From positions 55,582 through 119,581 of the forward strand of contig DASSKK010000028.1 of NCBI GenBank assembly GCA_035690495.1: a stretch of 64,000 nucleotides of DNA. The letters are read 5' to 3'. This stretch comes from DASSKK01 sp035690495. Its GTDB lineage: Bacteria; Actinomycetota; Actinomycetes; Propionibacteriales; Nocardioidaceae. The notes under the pieces were generated by a model. That model ran no database searches and was not told the origin of the DNA. It saw nothing but the letters and a program-made list of their open reading frames with translations. A program made the position numbers and the translations under genes. This document shows, piece after piece, positions 7,439-16,142 of the stretch; within the stretch, counting starts at the first letter, position 1, and every line of letters begins with the position of its first letter.

Positions 7439-8923
7439 GTGCACGAGTCCGCGCGGCCGTTGGCGGTGATCGTCCTCGCCGCGGGCAGCGGCACCAGGAT
7501 GAAGTCCAAGCGTGCCAAGGTGCTCCACGAGGTCTGCGGGCGCAGCATGGTCGAGCACGTGCTCCGGGCCGCGTCGGGCATCGAGCCGCAGCACCTCGTG
7601 GCAGTGGTCGGCCAGGGTCGTGACCAGGTCGGTCCGCACATCCGAGAGCGGTTCCCCGCGGCGCTGCTGGCCGTGCAGGAGACCCAGCGCGGCACCGGCG
7701 ACGCCGTGGGAGTTGCGTTGGCCGCGTTGGCCGAGGCCGGCGGTACGTCGGGCACAGTGGTCGTCGTCTACGGCGACACCCCTTTGTTGGAGGGGGCCAC
7801 GCTCGCCGAGCTCGTCGCCGACCATGCAGCGGCCGAGCGGGCGGTGACCGTGCTGACCGGTGAGGTCGCCGATCCGTCCGGCTACGGCCGGATCATCCGC
7901 GACGTGGACGGCACGGTGACCGGGATCGTCGAGGAGAAGGACGCCGACGAGGCCCAGGCGGCCGTGCGCGAGATCAACTCGGGAGTGTGCGCCTTCGACG
8001 TCGAGTTCCTCACCGGCGCGCTGGGCCGGGTCGGCAACGACAACGCCAAGGGGGAGTTCTACCTCACCGACGTGGTGGGCATCGGGCACGCAGACGGTCG
8101 CCATGTCGGCGGATTCCGCATCGACGACGTACGCCAGACCGAGGGCGCCAACGACCGGGCTCAGCTGGCCGACCTGGCAGCGGAGATGAACCGGCGCGTC
8201 GTGCGGCGCTGGATGCGCGAGGGCGTGACCATCGCCGACCCCTCGACGACCTGGATCGACGCCGACGTGACCCTGGAGCCCGACGTGACGGTGCTGCCCG
8301 GCGTCCAGCTGCTCGGGGCCACGACCGTCGGCGAGGACGCGGTGGTCGGTCCCGACTGCACGCTCAAGGACGTGGAGATCGGGCGCGGCGCCAAGGTGGT
8401 GCGCACGCACGGCGAGCTCGCGGTGGTCGGCGCTGGTGCGGACGTGGGGCCGTTCTCCTACCTGCGACCCGGCACGGTCCTCGGGGAGAAGGGCAAGATC
8501 GGCGGGTTCGTGGAGACCAAGAACGCTCAGATCGGCGACGGAGCGAAGGTCCCGCACCTGTCCTACGTCGGGGACGCCGAGATCGGCGAGGGCACCAACA
8601 TCGGGGCCGGCACGATCTTCGCCAACTACGACGGAGTCGCCAAGCACCGCACGACGATCGGCCGGAACGCGAAGACCGGGTCGAACAACACGTTCGTCGC
8701 TCCCGTGCACGTCGGCGACGGCGCGGGCACCGGCGGTGGGACCGTCGTACGCCGTGACGTGCCGCCGGGTGCGCTGGCGGTGTCCGCGGGACCGCAGCGG
8801 AACATCGAGGGCTGGGCGGCCGACCGTCGCCCGGGTACTCCGCAGGCAGCCGCCGCGGATGCCGCCGTCTCGGAGTACGCCCCGACGCCGGACGATCACC
8901 AGAATGAGGGACAATCGGAGTAG
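7439..8923 (+). CDS. glmU: Bifunctional UDP-GlcNAc pyrophosphorylase / GlcN-1-P acetyltransferase
   Basis: Makes UDP-N-acetylglucosamine for peptidoglycan from glucosamine-1-phosphate, acetyl-CoA and UTP. The N-terminal uridyltransferase domain shows LAAGSGTRMKSKRAKVLH (residues 13-30) and VVVYGDTPLL; the C-terminal left-handed beta-helix acetyltransferase shows hexapeptide repeats, YLRPGTVLGEKGKIG and NYDGVAKHRTTIG. 494 residues is normal for actinobacteria. GTG at 7439 is preceded by GGAGAGGAG. It is followed 28 bases later by prs, as is common in this phylum, and preceded by tRNA-Gln and a palindrome cluster. Confidence 0.97.
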   Translation: MHESARPLAVIVLAAGSGTRMKSKRAKVLHEVCGRSMVEHVLRAASGIEPQHLVAVVGQGRDQVGPHIRERFPAALLAVQETQRGTGDAVGVALAALAEAGGTSGTVVVVYGDTPLLEGATLAELVADHAAAERAVTVLTGEVADPSGYGRIIRDVDGTVTGIVEEKDADEAQAAVREINSGVCAFDVEFLTGALGRVGNDNAKGEFYLTDVVGIGHADGRHVGGFRIDDVRQTEGANDRAQLADLAAEMNRRVVRRWMREGVTIADPSTTWIDADVTLEPDVTVLPGVQLLGATTVGEDAVVGPDCTLKDVEIGRGAKVVRTHGELAVVGAGADVGPFSYLRPGTVLGEKGKIGGFVETKNAQIGDGAKVPHLSYVGDAEIGEGTNIGAGTIFANYDGVAKHRTTIGRNAKTGSNNTFVAPVHVGDGAGTGGGTVVRRDVPPGALAVSAGPQRNIEGWAADRRPGTPQAAAADAAVSEYAPTPDDHQNEGQSE

Positions 8924-8951
8924 CCCGGCAGCCAGCGAGGAGTCACCCGTC

Positions 8952-9935
8952 GTGAGCGGACTGAAGCGGACCACCGAGAAGAACCTGATGGTCTTCAGCG
9001 GACGGGCGCATCCCGAGCTCGCCGAGGAGGTCGCCGAGCTGCTCGGCACCGGCCTGGTGCCCACCAAGGCGTTCGAGTTCGCCAACTCCGAGATCTACGT
9101 GCGCTACCGGGAGTCGGTGCGCGGGTCCGACGCGTTCGTGATCCAGAGCCACACCGCGCCGATCAACGAGTGGATCATGGAGCACCTGATCATGGTCGAC
9201 GCGCTCAAGCGGGCGTCGGCGAAACGGATCACCGTGGTGATGCCGTTCTACGGCTACGCCCGCCAGGACAAGAAGCACCGCGGCCGCGAGCCGATCTCGG
9301 CGCGGCTGATGGCGGACCTGTTCAAGACGGCCGGCGCGGACCGACTGATCTGCGTCGACCTGCACACTGCGCAGATCCAGGGGTTCTTCGACGGTCCGGT
9401 GGACCACCTGATGGCTCTGCCGATCCTCTCGTCGTACGTCAAGGAGAAGTACGGCGACGAGCAGCTGGCCGTCGTCTCCCCGGACGCCGGCCGGATCAAG
9501 GTCGCCGAGCAGTGGGCCGAACGCCTCGGCGGCGTGCCGCTGGCGTTCATCCACAAGACCCGCAACATCGACAAGCCCAACGAGTCCTCGGCAAACCGCG
9601 TCGTCGGTGAGGTGTCCGGCCGGATCTGCGTGCTCGTCGACGACATGATCGACACCGGCGGCACGATCGCGAAGGCGTCGGAGGCGCTGATGGAGGAAGG
9701 CGCCGCCGGGGTGATCGTCGCGGCCACCCACGCGATCCTGTCCGATCCCGCCGTCGACCGGCTGAAGAACTGCCCTGCCCGCGAGGTCGTGGTCACCAAC
9801 ACTCTGCCTATCCCCGCCGAGCGGCAGTTCGACAAGCTCGTCTGCCTGTCGATCGCGCCGCTGATCAGCCGGGCCATCCGAGAGGTGTTCGAGGACGGGT
9901 CGGTGACCTCTCTCTTCGACGGCGCCGCCCAGTAG
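8952..9935 (+). CDS. prs: Ribose-phosphate pyrophosphokinase
   Basis: Converts ribose-5-phosphate and ATP to PRPP for nucleotide, histidine and tryptophan synthesis, and in mycolata for cell-wall arabinan. 327 residues. FEFANSEIYVRY, FYGYARQDKKHRGREPI (ATP loop), DLHTAQIQGFF and the PRPP loop VLVDDMIDTGGT are all present, giving the standard class I enzyme. GTG at 8952 has GAGGAG ten bases upstream; the much longer open frame to 8436 lies over glmU and is not coding. Confidence 0.97.
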   Translation: MSGLKRTTEKNLMVFSGRAHPELAEEVAELLGTGLVPTKAFEFANSEIYVRYRESVRGSDAFVIQSHTAPINEWIMEHLIMVDALKRASAKRITVVMPFYGYARQDKKHRGREPISARLMADLFKTAGADRLICVDLHTAQIQGFFDGPVDHLMALPILSSYVKEKYGDEQLAVVSPDAGRIKVAEQWAERLGGVPLAFIHKTRNIDKPNESSANRVVGEVSGRICVLVDDMIDTGGTIAKASEALMEEGAAGVIVAATHAILSDPAVDRLKNCPAREVVVTNTLPIPAERQFDKLVCLSIAPLISRAIREVFEDGSVTSLFDGAAQ

Positions 9936-9987
9936 TGGTTGCGTAACGCCATCCCGATCACTGAGCCAGGGCTACGGTTTGCTTGCC

Positions 9988-10467
9988 ATGAGGTTTCGAG
10001 AGAGCGCACGTGCACTGATCCTGGATCCCCAAGACCACGTGCTCCTCGTTCACTTCCAATGGGAGGGGCTCGAGATCCCCGATGGCTTCTGGGCGACCCC
10101 AGGAGGCGGGATCGAGTCAGGTGAAACCCGATTGCAAGCCATCCAGCGCGAGCTCCTCGAGGAAACGGGCCTGTCGATCGAGACCCTCGGCCCGGAAGTG
10201 TGGACCAAGACGGCCGCCTTCCCGATGGCTCAGTGGGATGGCCAGATAGATCACACCCACTTCTACCGAGTCGAGCGCTTCGAGCCCACGCCCGCCTTGT
10301 CGCGAGCAGAGCTTGCAGCCGAGAACATCCATGAGGTGCGCTGGTGGTCGCCCGACGAGCTGAGCAATCCCGGAATGACGTTTGCACCACGATCGCTGCC
10401 GGACCTGCTGGATCGACTGAGGCGTGAAGGTGTCGGTAGTAGCCCGGTGCGATTGACCGGCTTCTGA
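9988..10467 (+). CDS. Nudix hydrolase
   Basis: 159-residue Nudix protein with the full box GGGIESGETRLQAIQRELLE...EETGL (around residues 42-64), which binds the divalent metal that drives hydrolysis of a nucleoside diphosphate-linked substrate. The start is ATG 9988; an in-frame TTG at 9979 is less likely. It sits between prs and rplY, where the core actinobacterial order has no such gene, and its codon use (more A/T at wobble positions: GAT, CAA, ATC mix) is milder in GC than its neighbours, hinting at later acquisition. The substrate is unknown. Confidence 0.87.
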   Translation: MRFRESARALILDPQDHVLLVHFQWEGLEIPDGFWATPGGGIESGETRLQAIQRELLEETGLSIETLGPEVWTKTAAFPMAQWDGQIDHTHFYRVERFEPTPALSRAELAAENIHEVRWWSPDELSNPGMTFAPRSLPDLLDRLRREGVGSSPVRLTGF

Positions 10468-10619
10468 CGACCCTGCTGGTGGTCGCCCCCACTGTCAGCC
10501 GCGGGCGCGAAACGCCAAGTCCGAGCGTCGATCCGTGGACAACAGGCAGCTGCCACAGGGGATGGCAGCGGCTCCGCCCTGAGTTGGCTGCTCGATTCGC
10601 TCCGCTCTGGCGGCACCGC

Positions 10620-10802
10620 TAGGATTGGCAAGTTGCCTCGGCGAGGGAGTCTGTTTCTCGCTCCGTGATCGACGCGGTGGCCCCGCTCGGTGCTCGCGCA
10701 CCGACGTACGCCGCCTCGCCGCGCGGCTGCGGACGCCGTACCCCCGCTGGCAACCACCACGACGTCGAGCGACGAGAAGACGAGCTGAGGAGTTTCCTTC
10801 CG
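10620..10802 (+). promoter_or_regulatory. Promoter and ~170-base leader of rplY
   Basis: The 10468-10802 stretch holds no gene. TAGGAT at 10620-10625 fits a -10 element, which would leave a leader of about 170 bases before the rplY start (10803), ending in GAGGAG. A long leader before a ribosomal protein gene may carry control elements; no named RNA family was recognised. Confidence 0.4.
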
Positions 10803-11519
10803 ATGTCCGAGAGCAACATCCAGACCGAACCGCGCACCGAGTTCGGCAAGGGCGCCGCACGCCGCATCCGCCGCGCGGACAAGGTGCCCGCGGTCCTCTA
10901 CGGACACGGCGAGCCGCCGGTGCACCTGACCCTGCCCGGCCACGACACGATGCTCGCGCTCAAGCACGGGGGGGCCAACGCTCTTCTGACGCTCACCGTC
11001 GATGGCAAGACGCAGCTCGCGCTGCCCAAGCAGATCCAGCGCGACCCGATCAAGGGCTTCCTGGAGCACCTCGACCTCGTCATCGTGCGCCGCGGCGAGA
11101 AGGTCACCGTCGAGATCCCGGTGCACCTGCACGGCGAGCCCGGCCCCGACGCGCTCGTCGTCACGGAGCACAGCCGGATCAGGGTCGAGGCGGAGGCCAC
11201 CCACATCCCCGAGTACATCGAGGTGTCGGTCGAGGGCGCCAGCGTCGGCACCCAGGTGTTCGCCAGGGACCTGGAGGTGCCGGCCGGCTCCACGGTGCTG
11301 CTCGACGAGGACACCCTGATCGTGAACGTCACCCACGCCCCGACCGCCGAGGAGCTCGAGGCTGAGCTCGAGGAGGCCGAGGCCGAGGCCGGCATCGAGC
11401 ACGAGGAGCACGAGGAGGCAGGCGCGGCGCCAGAAGCTGCTGCCGCTGCCGAGGAGGGCGCCGAGGGCGGCGAGCCCGCCGAGGGTGGCACCGAGGGTGA
11501 GGACTCCTCCTCCGAGTGA
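10803..11519 (+). CDS. rplY: 50S ribosomal protein L25 (general stress protein CTC type)
   Basis: 238-residue L25 of the two-domain CTC/TL5 form, which binds 5S rRNA in the large subunit. The N-terminal L25 domain (TEFGKGAARRIRRADKVPAVLYG) is followed by the CTC beta domain (VEIPVHLHGEPGPD, VEASVEGAS-like stretches) and a long Glu/Ala/Gly-rich acidic tail of about 55 residues, common in actinobacteria. ATG at 10803 follows GAGGAG by about 12 bases. pth follows directly. Confidence 0.95.
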   Translation: MSESNIQTEPRTEFGKGAARRIRRADKVPAVLYGHGEPPVHLTLPGHDTMLALKHGGANALLTLTVDGKTQLALPKQIQRDPIKGFLEHLDLVIVRRGEKVTVEIPVHLHGEPGPDALVVTEHSRIRVEAEATHIPEYIEVSVEGASVGTQVFARDLEVPAGSTVLLDEDTLIVNVTHAPTAEELEAELEEAEAEAGIEHEEHEEAGAAPEAAAAAEEGAEGGEPAEGGTEGEDSSSE

Positions 11520-11563
11520 GGCTGCCCGGCCGGCGGAAGAGGGACGAGCGGGACCGCGAAGCG

Positions 11564-12145
11564 GTGAGCGACGTCTGGCTGGTCGTCGGTCTCGGCAACC
11601 CGGGGCCGGCGTACGCAGGCAACAGGCACAACGTCGGCTACCTGGTGGCCGACGAGCTCGCCTCCCGATCCGGTGGCCGGTTTCGTGCGCACAAGTCCGG
11701 CCGCGCGGAGGTCGTCGAGGGCCGGATCGGCGGTGTCGGCGGTGTCCGGGTCGTCCTCGCGCGGCCGCGCAGCTACATGAACGAGATCGGCGGGGCCGTC
11801 TCGACGCTGGCGAAGTTCTACAAGATCCCCGTCGAGCGGATCGTCGCGGTCCACGACGAGCTCGACATCGGCTTCGACACGTTGCGAGTCAAGCTAGGCG
11901 GTGGCGACAACGGCCACAACGGTCTGCGGTCGATGCGGGGGTCGCTGGGTTCGGGTGACTTCTACCGGGTCCGGGTGGGCATCGGGCGTCCACCGGGTCG
12001 GCAGGATCCTGCCGACTTCGTGCTGTCGGACTACGCCGCCGCCGAGCGCAAGGTGCTGCCCTTGATCGTCGACCGTGCCGCCGACGCCGTCGAGTCGCTG
12101 GTGACCGAGGGCCTGGACCGCACCCAGGGCCGGTTCAACAGCTGA
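11564..12145 (+). CDS. pth: Peptidyl-tRNA hydrolase
   Basis: Releases tRNA from stalled peptidyl-tRNA. About 193 residues. WLVVGLGNPGPAYAGNRHNVGY carries the substrate Asn and catalytic His; VHDELDIGFDTLRVKLGGG holds the catalytic Asp; GGDNGHNGLRSM is the conserved recognition loop. I start at GTG 11564, which gives the normal N-terminus; an in-frame GTG at 11516 overlapping the rplY stop would add 16 charged residues. A palindromic repeat begins nine bases after the stop and is probably the terminator. Confidence 0.95.
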   Translation: MSDVWLVVGLGNPGPAYAGNRHNVGYLVADELASRSGGRFRAHKSGRAEVVEGRIGGVGGVRVVLARPRSYMNEIGGAVSTLAKFYKIPVERIVAVHDELDIGFDTLRVKLGGGDNGHNGLRSMRGSLGSGDFYRVRVGIGRPPGRQDPADFVLSDYAAAERKVLPLIVDRAADAVESLVTEGLDRTQGRFNS

Positions 12146-12153
12146 CCACCCCT

Positions 12154-12203
12154 ATTCGTCCGCGATCGCCCTGCGTGAAGAGGCCTCGCAACCGCGGACG
12201 AAT
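12154..12203. repeat. Palindromic repeat (family A) after pth, likely two-way terminator
   Basis: Arms ATTCGTCCGCG (12154-12164) and CGCGGACGAAT (12193-12203) flank a 28-base loop. The preceding CAGCTGACCACCCC overlaps the pth stop codon and recurs before the second copy at 13158. It lies between convergent genes (pth and the secreted protein). Confidence 0.65.
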
Positions 12204-12216
12204 CGGGTCGGCGGGG

Positions 12217-12999
12217 TTACGACTTGCCGTGGGCGTGGTTGTCGTCGTTGCCGCGCCCGTCGTGGTGGTTGGCATAGGCGATGCACTGACCCTGGTTCTT
12301 GAAGCTCGGGTCGGTGAAGTCGGCGTAGCCACCGTGCTTGCAGTCCGAGCGAGTGACTTGCCCGTAGTCGTAGCTGGCGCTGCCGACCTCGGTGTTGTCG
12401 AGAAGCAGCGTCTGGGCCGTTCCTGAGCTGCTGTCGGAGACCACGAACAGGTCGGTCACCGTGTAGTCGCCGTACTTGTCCTGAGCGGCCGAGTACGGGT
12501 CGTAGAAGGAGCCGCCCGGGAGCTGCGAGTCGTCGACAACGCTCGTCTGCGCCGCCAGGTTTCCGGTGGTGGCCCACTGATCATCCGAGCACTCGGTGTA
12601 GTTCGGTGGTGGCCCGATGTAGAAGAAGACGGTGCCCGTGTCGGTCCCCTTCGTGACGGTGGCGCCGAACCGCGGCGTCCCCGCCTCACACGTGCCTTCG
12701 GTGAAGTCGTAGTCGGTGGACAGCTCGTTCAGGTCCGCGAGCGTGGTGACGCCGGTGTTCGTGAAGTCCACGCCGCCGAAGGCTGTTCCGCCGTCGTTGC
12801 CGATCTGGGCAGCGAGTCCAGGGTGCCCGCCGGCCACGATCGAGGCGTCTCCGAACAGCTCGTAGCTGGGGGCCGGATCGGCGCTCGCCGACGAGCTCCC
12901 AGCGACGAGCGAGGCCGGGATGGCAACGGCCGTGAGCGCCGCCGCGATCGCAGGCAGTGCTCGGCGTGACATGGTGGTGGTGCGAGTAGGTCGGTGCAT
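12217..12999 (-). CDS. Secreted protein of unknown function with a C-terminal CKxGG...FKNQGQC motif
   Basis: 260 residues, exported: a Sec signal peptide (SRRALPAIAAALTAVAIPASLVA, then SSSASA-DPAP, a likely signal peptidase I site near residue 41). The mature domain is rich in Ser/Thr/Asp with no recognised catalytic motif. Near the C-terminus CKHGGYADFTDPSFKNQGQC is a two-cysteine motif seen at the ends of many actinobacterial exported proteins. GGAGGAG six bases before the ATG supports the start. It is flanked on both sides by family A palindromic repeats and has its own promoter at 13100-13127. Confidence 0.75.
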   Translation of the reverse strand: MHRPTRTTTMSRRALPAIAAALTAVAIPASLVAGSSSASADPAPSYELFGDASIVAGGHPGLAAQIGNDGGTAFGGVDFTNTGVTTLADLNELSTDYDFTEGTCEAGTPRFGATVTKGTDTGTVFFYIGPPPNYTECSDDQWATTGNLAAQTSVVDDSQLPGGSFYDPYSAAQDKYGDYTVTDLFVVSDSSSGTAQTLLLDNTEVGSASYDYGQVTRSDCKHGGYADFTDPSFKNQGQCIAYANHHDGRGNDDNHAHGKS

Positions 13000-13099
13000 G
13001 TGAATCTCCTCCGTGGTGGCCAGTGCGGAAAGTCAATCCGAGTTGCCCGGACTGCCCCGGCTTGCGTGGCGAGTGGCGAGCGTCCTCAACTGTCCGGAT

Positions 13100-13127
13100 T
13101 GTCTACAGATTTCTTTACCGGTGTCAA
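13100..13127 (-). promoter_or_regulatory. Promoter of the secreted-protein gene
   Basis: On the minus strand TTGACA (13127-13122) and TAGACA (13105-13100) are 16 bases apart, about 100 bases before the gene start, in a locally AT-rich stretch. The leader between is GC-rich with no reading frame. Confidence 0.55.
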
Positions 13128-13157
13128 TGGCTTGCGCACCGATTGACCAGCTGACCA

Positions 13158-13217
13158 CCCCGATTCGTCCGCATTGTTGCGTCCCCTTCCCGCGGGGCGA
13201 TCGCGGACGAATCGGGG
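13158..13217. repeat. Palindromic repeat (family A), second copy
   Basis: Perfect 15-bp arms CCCCGATTCGTCCGC (13158-13172) and GCGGACGAATCGGGG (13203-13217) with a 30-base loop. It shares the leader AGCTGACCACCCC and the arm core ATTCGTCCGC with 12154-12203. It lies just beyond the stop of the membrane protein gene (13225) and may terminate it. Confidence 0.75.
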
Positions 13218-13224
13218 TGCCACC

Positions 13225-13860
13225 TCACAGGCGGCGGCGTACTCCGGCCTCCGGCTTGTCGTCCAGCGACTGGTTGCGGCCCAGAGGCAGCAGCGTCTTG
13301 TCGTGGGCGCCCTCGAGCTCGAAGCCCAGCGCGGCGTACAGAGCGAGTACGCCGAGCGCCAGACCCACGGCGCCGGCCGCGGTCTGCCACACCGGGATCC
13401 GGGTCACGTCGTAGACCCCGGTCACGGCGAAGCGGGCCGCCGACAGTGCCATGACCGCGGCGGCCGCGGCCTTCGCGGTTCCCGAGGCAGCGGGCACCAC
13501 CAAGGCTGTGGCGGCGCAGAACAGCATCACCCCGAGTGCGCCGCTCGTCGAGCCCGGCGGCGAGAGGACCTTGACCAGACCGATCAGCAGCCACGTCGCC
13601 GCGAGGACTCCCATCCCGGTGCCGGCCACCGGGTCGCGGGCCAGGAACCCGAACACGCACGCGATGATCTGCAGCGGCGCGGCGAACAGCAGTGCGACCA
13701 GCGCGACGGTGTGGCCCTGGGTCGTCGGCAGCCAGTGCAGCTGCAATGCCGCGAGGGTCGTGGTCGCCACCATGAGCGCGAGGAAGCCGAGCGGAAGCGA
13801 CGTACCCACGGGGCGGAGCATCACGGTCCGGGACGGGTGAGGCGTTGTTGCAGGCTCCAT
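13225..13860 (-). CDS. Membrane protein, probably GPR1/FUN34/YaaH (acetate transporter) family
   Basis: 211 residues with about six hydrophobic helices (for example SLPLGFLALMVATTTLAAL, ALLFAAPLQIIACVFGFLA, MGVLAATWLLIGLVKVL). The PLGF start of the first helix and the overall 6-helix layout fit the GPR1/FUN34/YaaH family, which moves acetate or succinate. The typical NPAPLG motif is degenerate, so the family call is moderate. The C-terminus is a soluble tail (KTLLPLGRNQSL). It stands alone between a lipase and a secreted-protein gene. Confidence 0.6.
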   Translation of the reverse strand: MEPATTPHPSRTVMLRPVGTSLPLGFLALMVATTTLAALQLHWLPTTQGHTVALVALLFAAPLQIIACVFGFLARDPVAGTGMGVLAATWLLIGLVKVLSPPGSTSGALGVMLFCAATALVVPAASGTAKAAAAAVMALSAARFAVTGVYDVTRIPVWQTAAGAVGLALGVLALYAALGFELEGAHDKTLLPLGRNQSLDDKPEAGVRRRL

Positions 13861-13914
13861 ATGCCGCCGTACCCGCTGCTGGGGCCGGGCAATCGGGAGC
13901 GAGCTCGGATGCTC

Positions 13915-15195
13915 CTACAGCGCGCAGCTCGAGATGAACGGCTGCCCGCTGAACCGCTGACCCAGGAACGCCAGAGCCCCGGGCGCGCCGGCGGAGTCGC
14001 CGGTCAGGTGCTCGCCCGGGTAGGTCACGAACTTCGTCGGGGCGCCCTCGGCACACCACGTGCGGTGCAGCGCGTACGCCTGAGGAAGCGGCACGATCTC
14101 GTCGTTCGTGGAGTGGTACTGGAGCACCGGGACACGAGGCGCGGGCGCGGCCGAGCCGAGATTGTTCCGGCGGAGGATGCGCGCCTCGCCCGGCAGGGCC
14201 ACGAGCTGGGCATAGGTGAGGTGCTTCTTGGTCAGGTTCGCGACGTCGAGGAACGCGTGCTTGGCGGTGGTCTCGCCGACGCACTCCGTCTTCAGCTGGG
14301 CCGCGACCGCCTTCCCCCGCGCGTTGGTGATGCGGTCGAAGTGGGCCAGGTGCGGGTAGGCGGTGGCAAAGCCTACGAGTGAGTCGCCGAGGAGTCCGCC
14401 GAACGGCGACCCGTTGAGGTTGGCGCCGACCGCCTCGAGGTTCGCGGGGATGCCGCCCGACGCGGCACCGACCAGCTTGATCCCGGGGGCGTAGCTGGGG
14501 GCCAGCGCAGCGGCCCAGGCGGTCGCTCCGCCGCCCTGGGAGTACCCCCACAGGCCGACGGGTGTACGTCGCTTCGCGCCTGCCCCGCGCAGGTGCCGGG
14601 CGGCGCGCACGATGTCGAGCACGGTGTGCGCCTCCGACCGACCCGCCACGTAGGTCGGGGTGGAGCCGTTGACGTAGCCCTCGTAGTCGGTGACGGCGAC
14701 GCCGTACCCCTTGTCCAGGGCGGCGACCAGGTTCGGCTCTTCGTACTCGGTGCCGGCCGCCAGCTGGCGCGACGGCGAGCACTGGTGGCCGAGCCCCTGG
14801 GTGCCGACGCCGTAGCTGACGTAGGGCCTCGGGCCGTTCCCGGTCCACGCTGAGGCGGGGGTGAGGATGGCCCCCGTGACGGCGATGTCGCGACCGTGCG
14901 CGTCGCGGGAGTGGTACATCACCGTCCAGCCGCGGTACGGCGGCGCGACCGCGCCCGGCCCGCCCAGAGTCAATGGACGGCTGCGGATGACGGTCCCTGG
15001 CGGGGCGCTCGGCAGCGGGGACGGGGGAGTGTAGAAGCCGCCGGAAGCGGTGGAGGCGCTCGCGTCCGGCTGTGCCGGTGCAGCGTCCGCTGCGGGCGGC
15101 ATCGCCGGCAGGATGCTCGCTGCGGCCACCGCGGCCGAGAAGGCGAGTGTCCGGGCGCGCCGGACCGGGGTGCTGGTGTGCCGTTTCGCGGCCAT
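13915..15195 (-). CDS. Secreted lipase (LIP family alpha/beta hydrolase)
   Basis: 426-residue exported esterase/lipase. A Sec signal peptide (ARTLAFSAAVAAASILPAM..ADAAPA) is followed by the hydrolase domain: nucleophile elbow GLWGYSQGGG (Ser), YHSTNDEIVPL (Asp) and YPGEHLTG (His) form the likely triad, as in PF03583 secretory lipases. I start at ATG 15195 because GAGGAG stands just before it; the longer frame to 15285 adds an unlikely tail. Probably hydrolyses extracellular acylglycerols. It is divergent from cysQ. Confidence 0.88.
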   Translation of the reverse strand: MAAKRHTSTPVRRARTLAFSAAVAAASILPAMPPAADAAPAQPDASASTASGGFYTPPSPLPSAPPGTVIRSRPLTLGGPGAVAPPYRGWTVMYHSRDAHGRDIAVTGAILTPASAWTGNGPRPYVSYGVGTQGLGHQCSPSRQLAAGTEYEEPNLVAALDKGYGVAVTDYEGYVNGSTPTYVAGRSEAHTVLDIVRAARHLRGAGAKRRTPVGLWGYSQGGGATAWAAALAPSYAPGIKLVGAASGGIPANLEAVGANLNGSPFGGLLGDSLVGFATAYPHLAHFDRITNARGKAVAAQLKTECVGETTAKHAFLDVANLTKKHLTYAQLVALPGEARILRRNNLGSAAPAPRVPVLQYHSTNDEIVPLPQAYALHRTWCAEGAPTKFVTYPGEHLTGDSAGAPGALAFLGQRFSGQPFISSCAL

Positions 15196-15299
15196 GGATC
15201 TCCTCGACTGCTGCTTGGTGCTTCCCGGTTCGACAACGAGCGGATCGGGCCTGAGGTCACGGGTGAGGTCGGGTCGACAGCGCATGAGAAGGTGTCCGG

Positions 15300-16058
15300 G
15301 TGACCGACGCCGCCATCGCCCCCGAGGACGACCACGAGTTCGCGGCCTGGGCCGCCACCGGAGCAGGAGAGAAGCTCGTTGAGGTCCGCGGTCAGGGCCT
15401 GGAGGGCCGAGCGCTCAAGGACGCCGGCGACCAGACCTCCCACGAGCTCTTGATGGCGCTGTTCGCCGAGCACCGCCCCGGCGACGCGGTGCTCTCCGAG
15501 GAGGGCCGGGACGACAGATTGCGCCTGAAGGCGGAGCGGGTGTGGATCGTCGACCCCCTGGACGGCACCCGGGAGTTCTCCGAGCCGCCGCGCGACGACT
15601 GGGCGGTGCACGTGGCGCTGTGGGCTGAGGGCGAGCTGGTCGCAGGCGCGGTGGCCCAGCCTGGGCTGGGTACGACGTTCCACACCGGTCAGCCGCCGGT
15701 GGTGTCCCCCCGGACCGCCGAGCGGCCGCGGATCGCGGTCTCCCGCACCCGCCCGCCGGAGTTCGTGCCCGGTCTCGCCGAGGAGATCGGCGCCGACCTG
15801 GTCCCGATGGGGTCCGCCGGCGCCAAGGTGATCTCGGTGGTCCGCGACGTCACCGACATCTATGTGCACGCCGGCGGGCAGTACGAGTGGGACTCCGCTG
15901 CACCCGTGGCCGTCGCTCGCGCGGCGGGTCTGCACACCAGCCGGATCGACGGGTCGCCGCTGGTCTACAACCAGGACGACGTGTGGCTGCCGGATCTGCT
16001 GGTGTGCCGGCCGGAGCTGGCCGATGCGGTGCTGGAGTTCGTCGGCCGCACAGCATGA
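15300..16058 (+). CDS. cysQ: 3'(2'),5'-bisphosphate nucleotidase / inositol monophosphatase family (CysQ)
   Basis: 252-residue Mg2+-dependent phosphatase. VIVDPLDGTREF-type motif (WIVDPLDGTREFSE, near residue 82), the upstream SEEGRDD and the late YEWDSAAPVAVARAAG are the metal-binding signature of the IMPase superfamily; the TREF variant fits CysQ, which removes the 3'-phosphate of PAP(S) formed in sulfate assimilation. The lack of sulfate-reduction genes next to it leaves the exact substrate open. Confidence 0.88.
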   Translation: MTDAAIAPEDDHEFAAWAATGAGEKLVEVRGQGLEGRALKDAGDQTSHELLMALFAEHRPGDAVLSEEGRDDRLRLKAERVWIVDPLDGTREFSEPPRDDWAVHVALWAEGELVAGAVAQPGLGTTFHTGQPPVVSPRTAERPRIAVSRTRPPEFVPGLAEEIGADLVPMGSAGAKVISVVRDVTDIYVHAGGQYEWDSAAPVAVARAAGLHTSRIDGSPLVYNQDDVWLPDLLVCRPELADAVLEFVGRTA

Positions 16059-16142
16059 GGGTCGCGGCCGTCCCGTGGGATGCCGACGGCGTTCCGCAAC
16101 GCCATGGCGGCGGCGGCATCGCGGCGTGACGGCGGCGTGACG

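Noticed and set aside
6812..9085. 757-codon minus-strand frame opposite glmU
   Set aside because: Covers tRNA-Gln, palindromes and GlmU; no homology or ribosome site; glmU on the plus strand is unambiguous.
10620..10802. Named L25 leader RNA element
   Set aside because: No structure could be matched with confidence by eye; only the promoter and leader length are reported.
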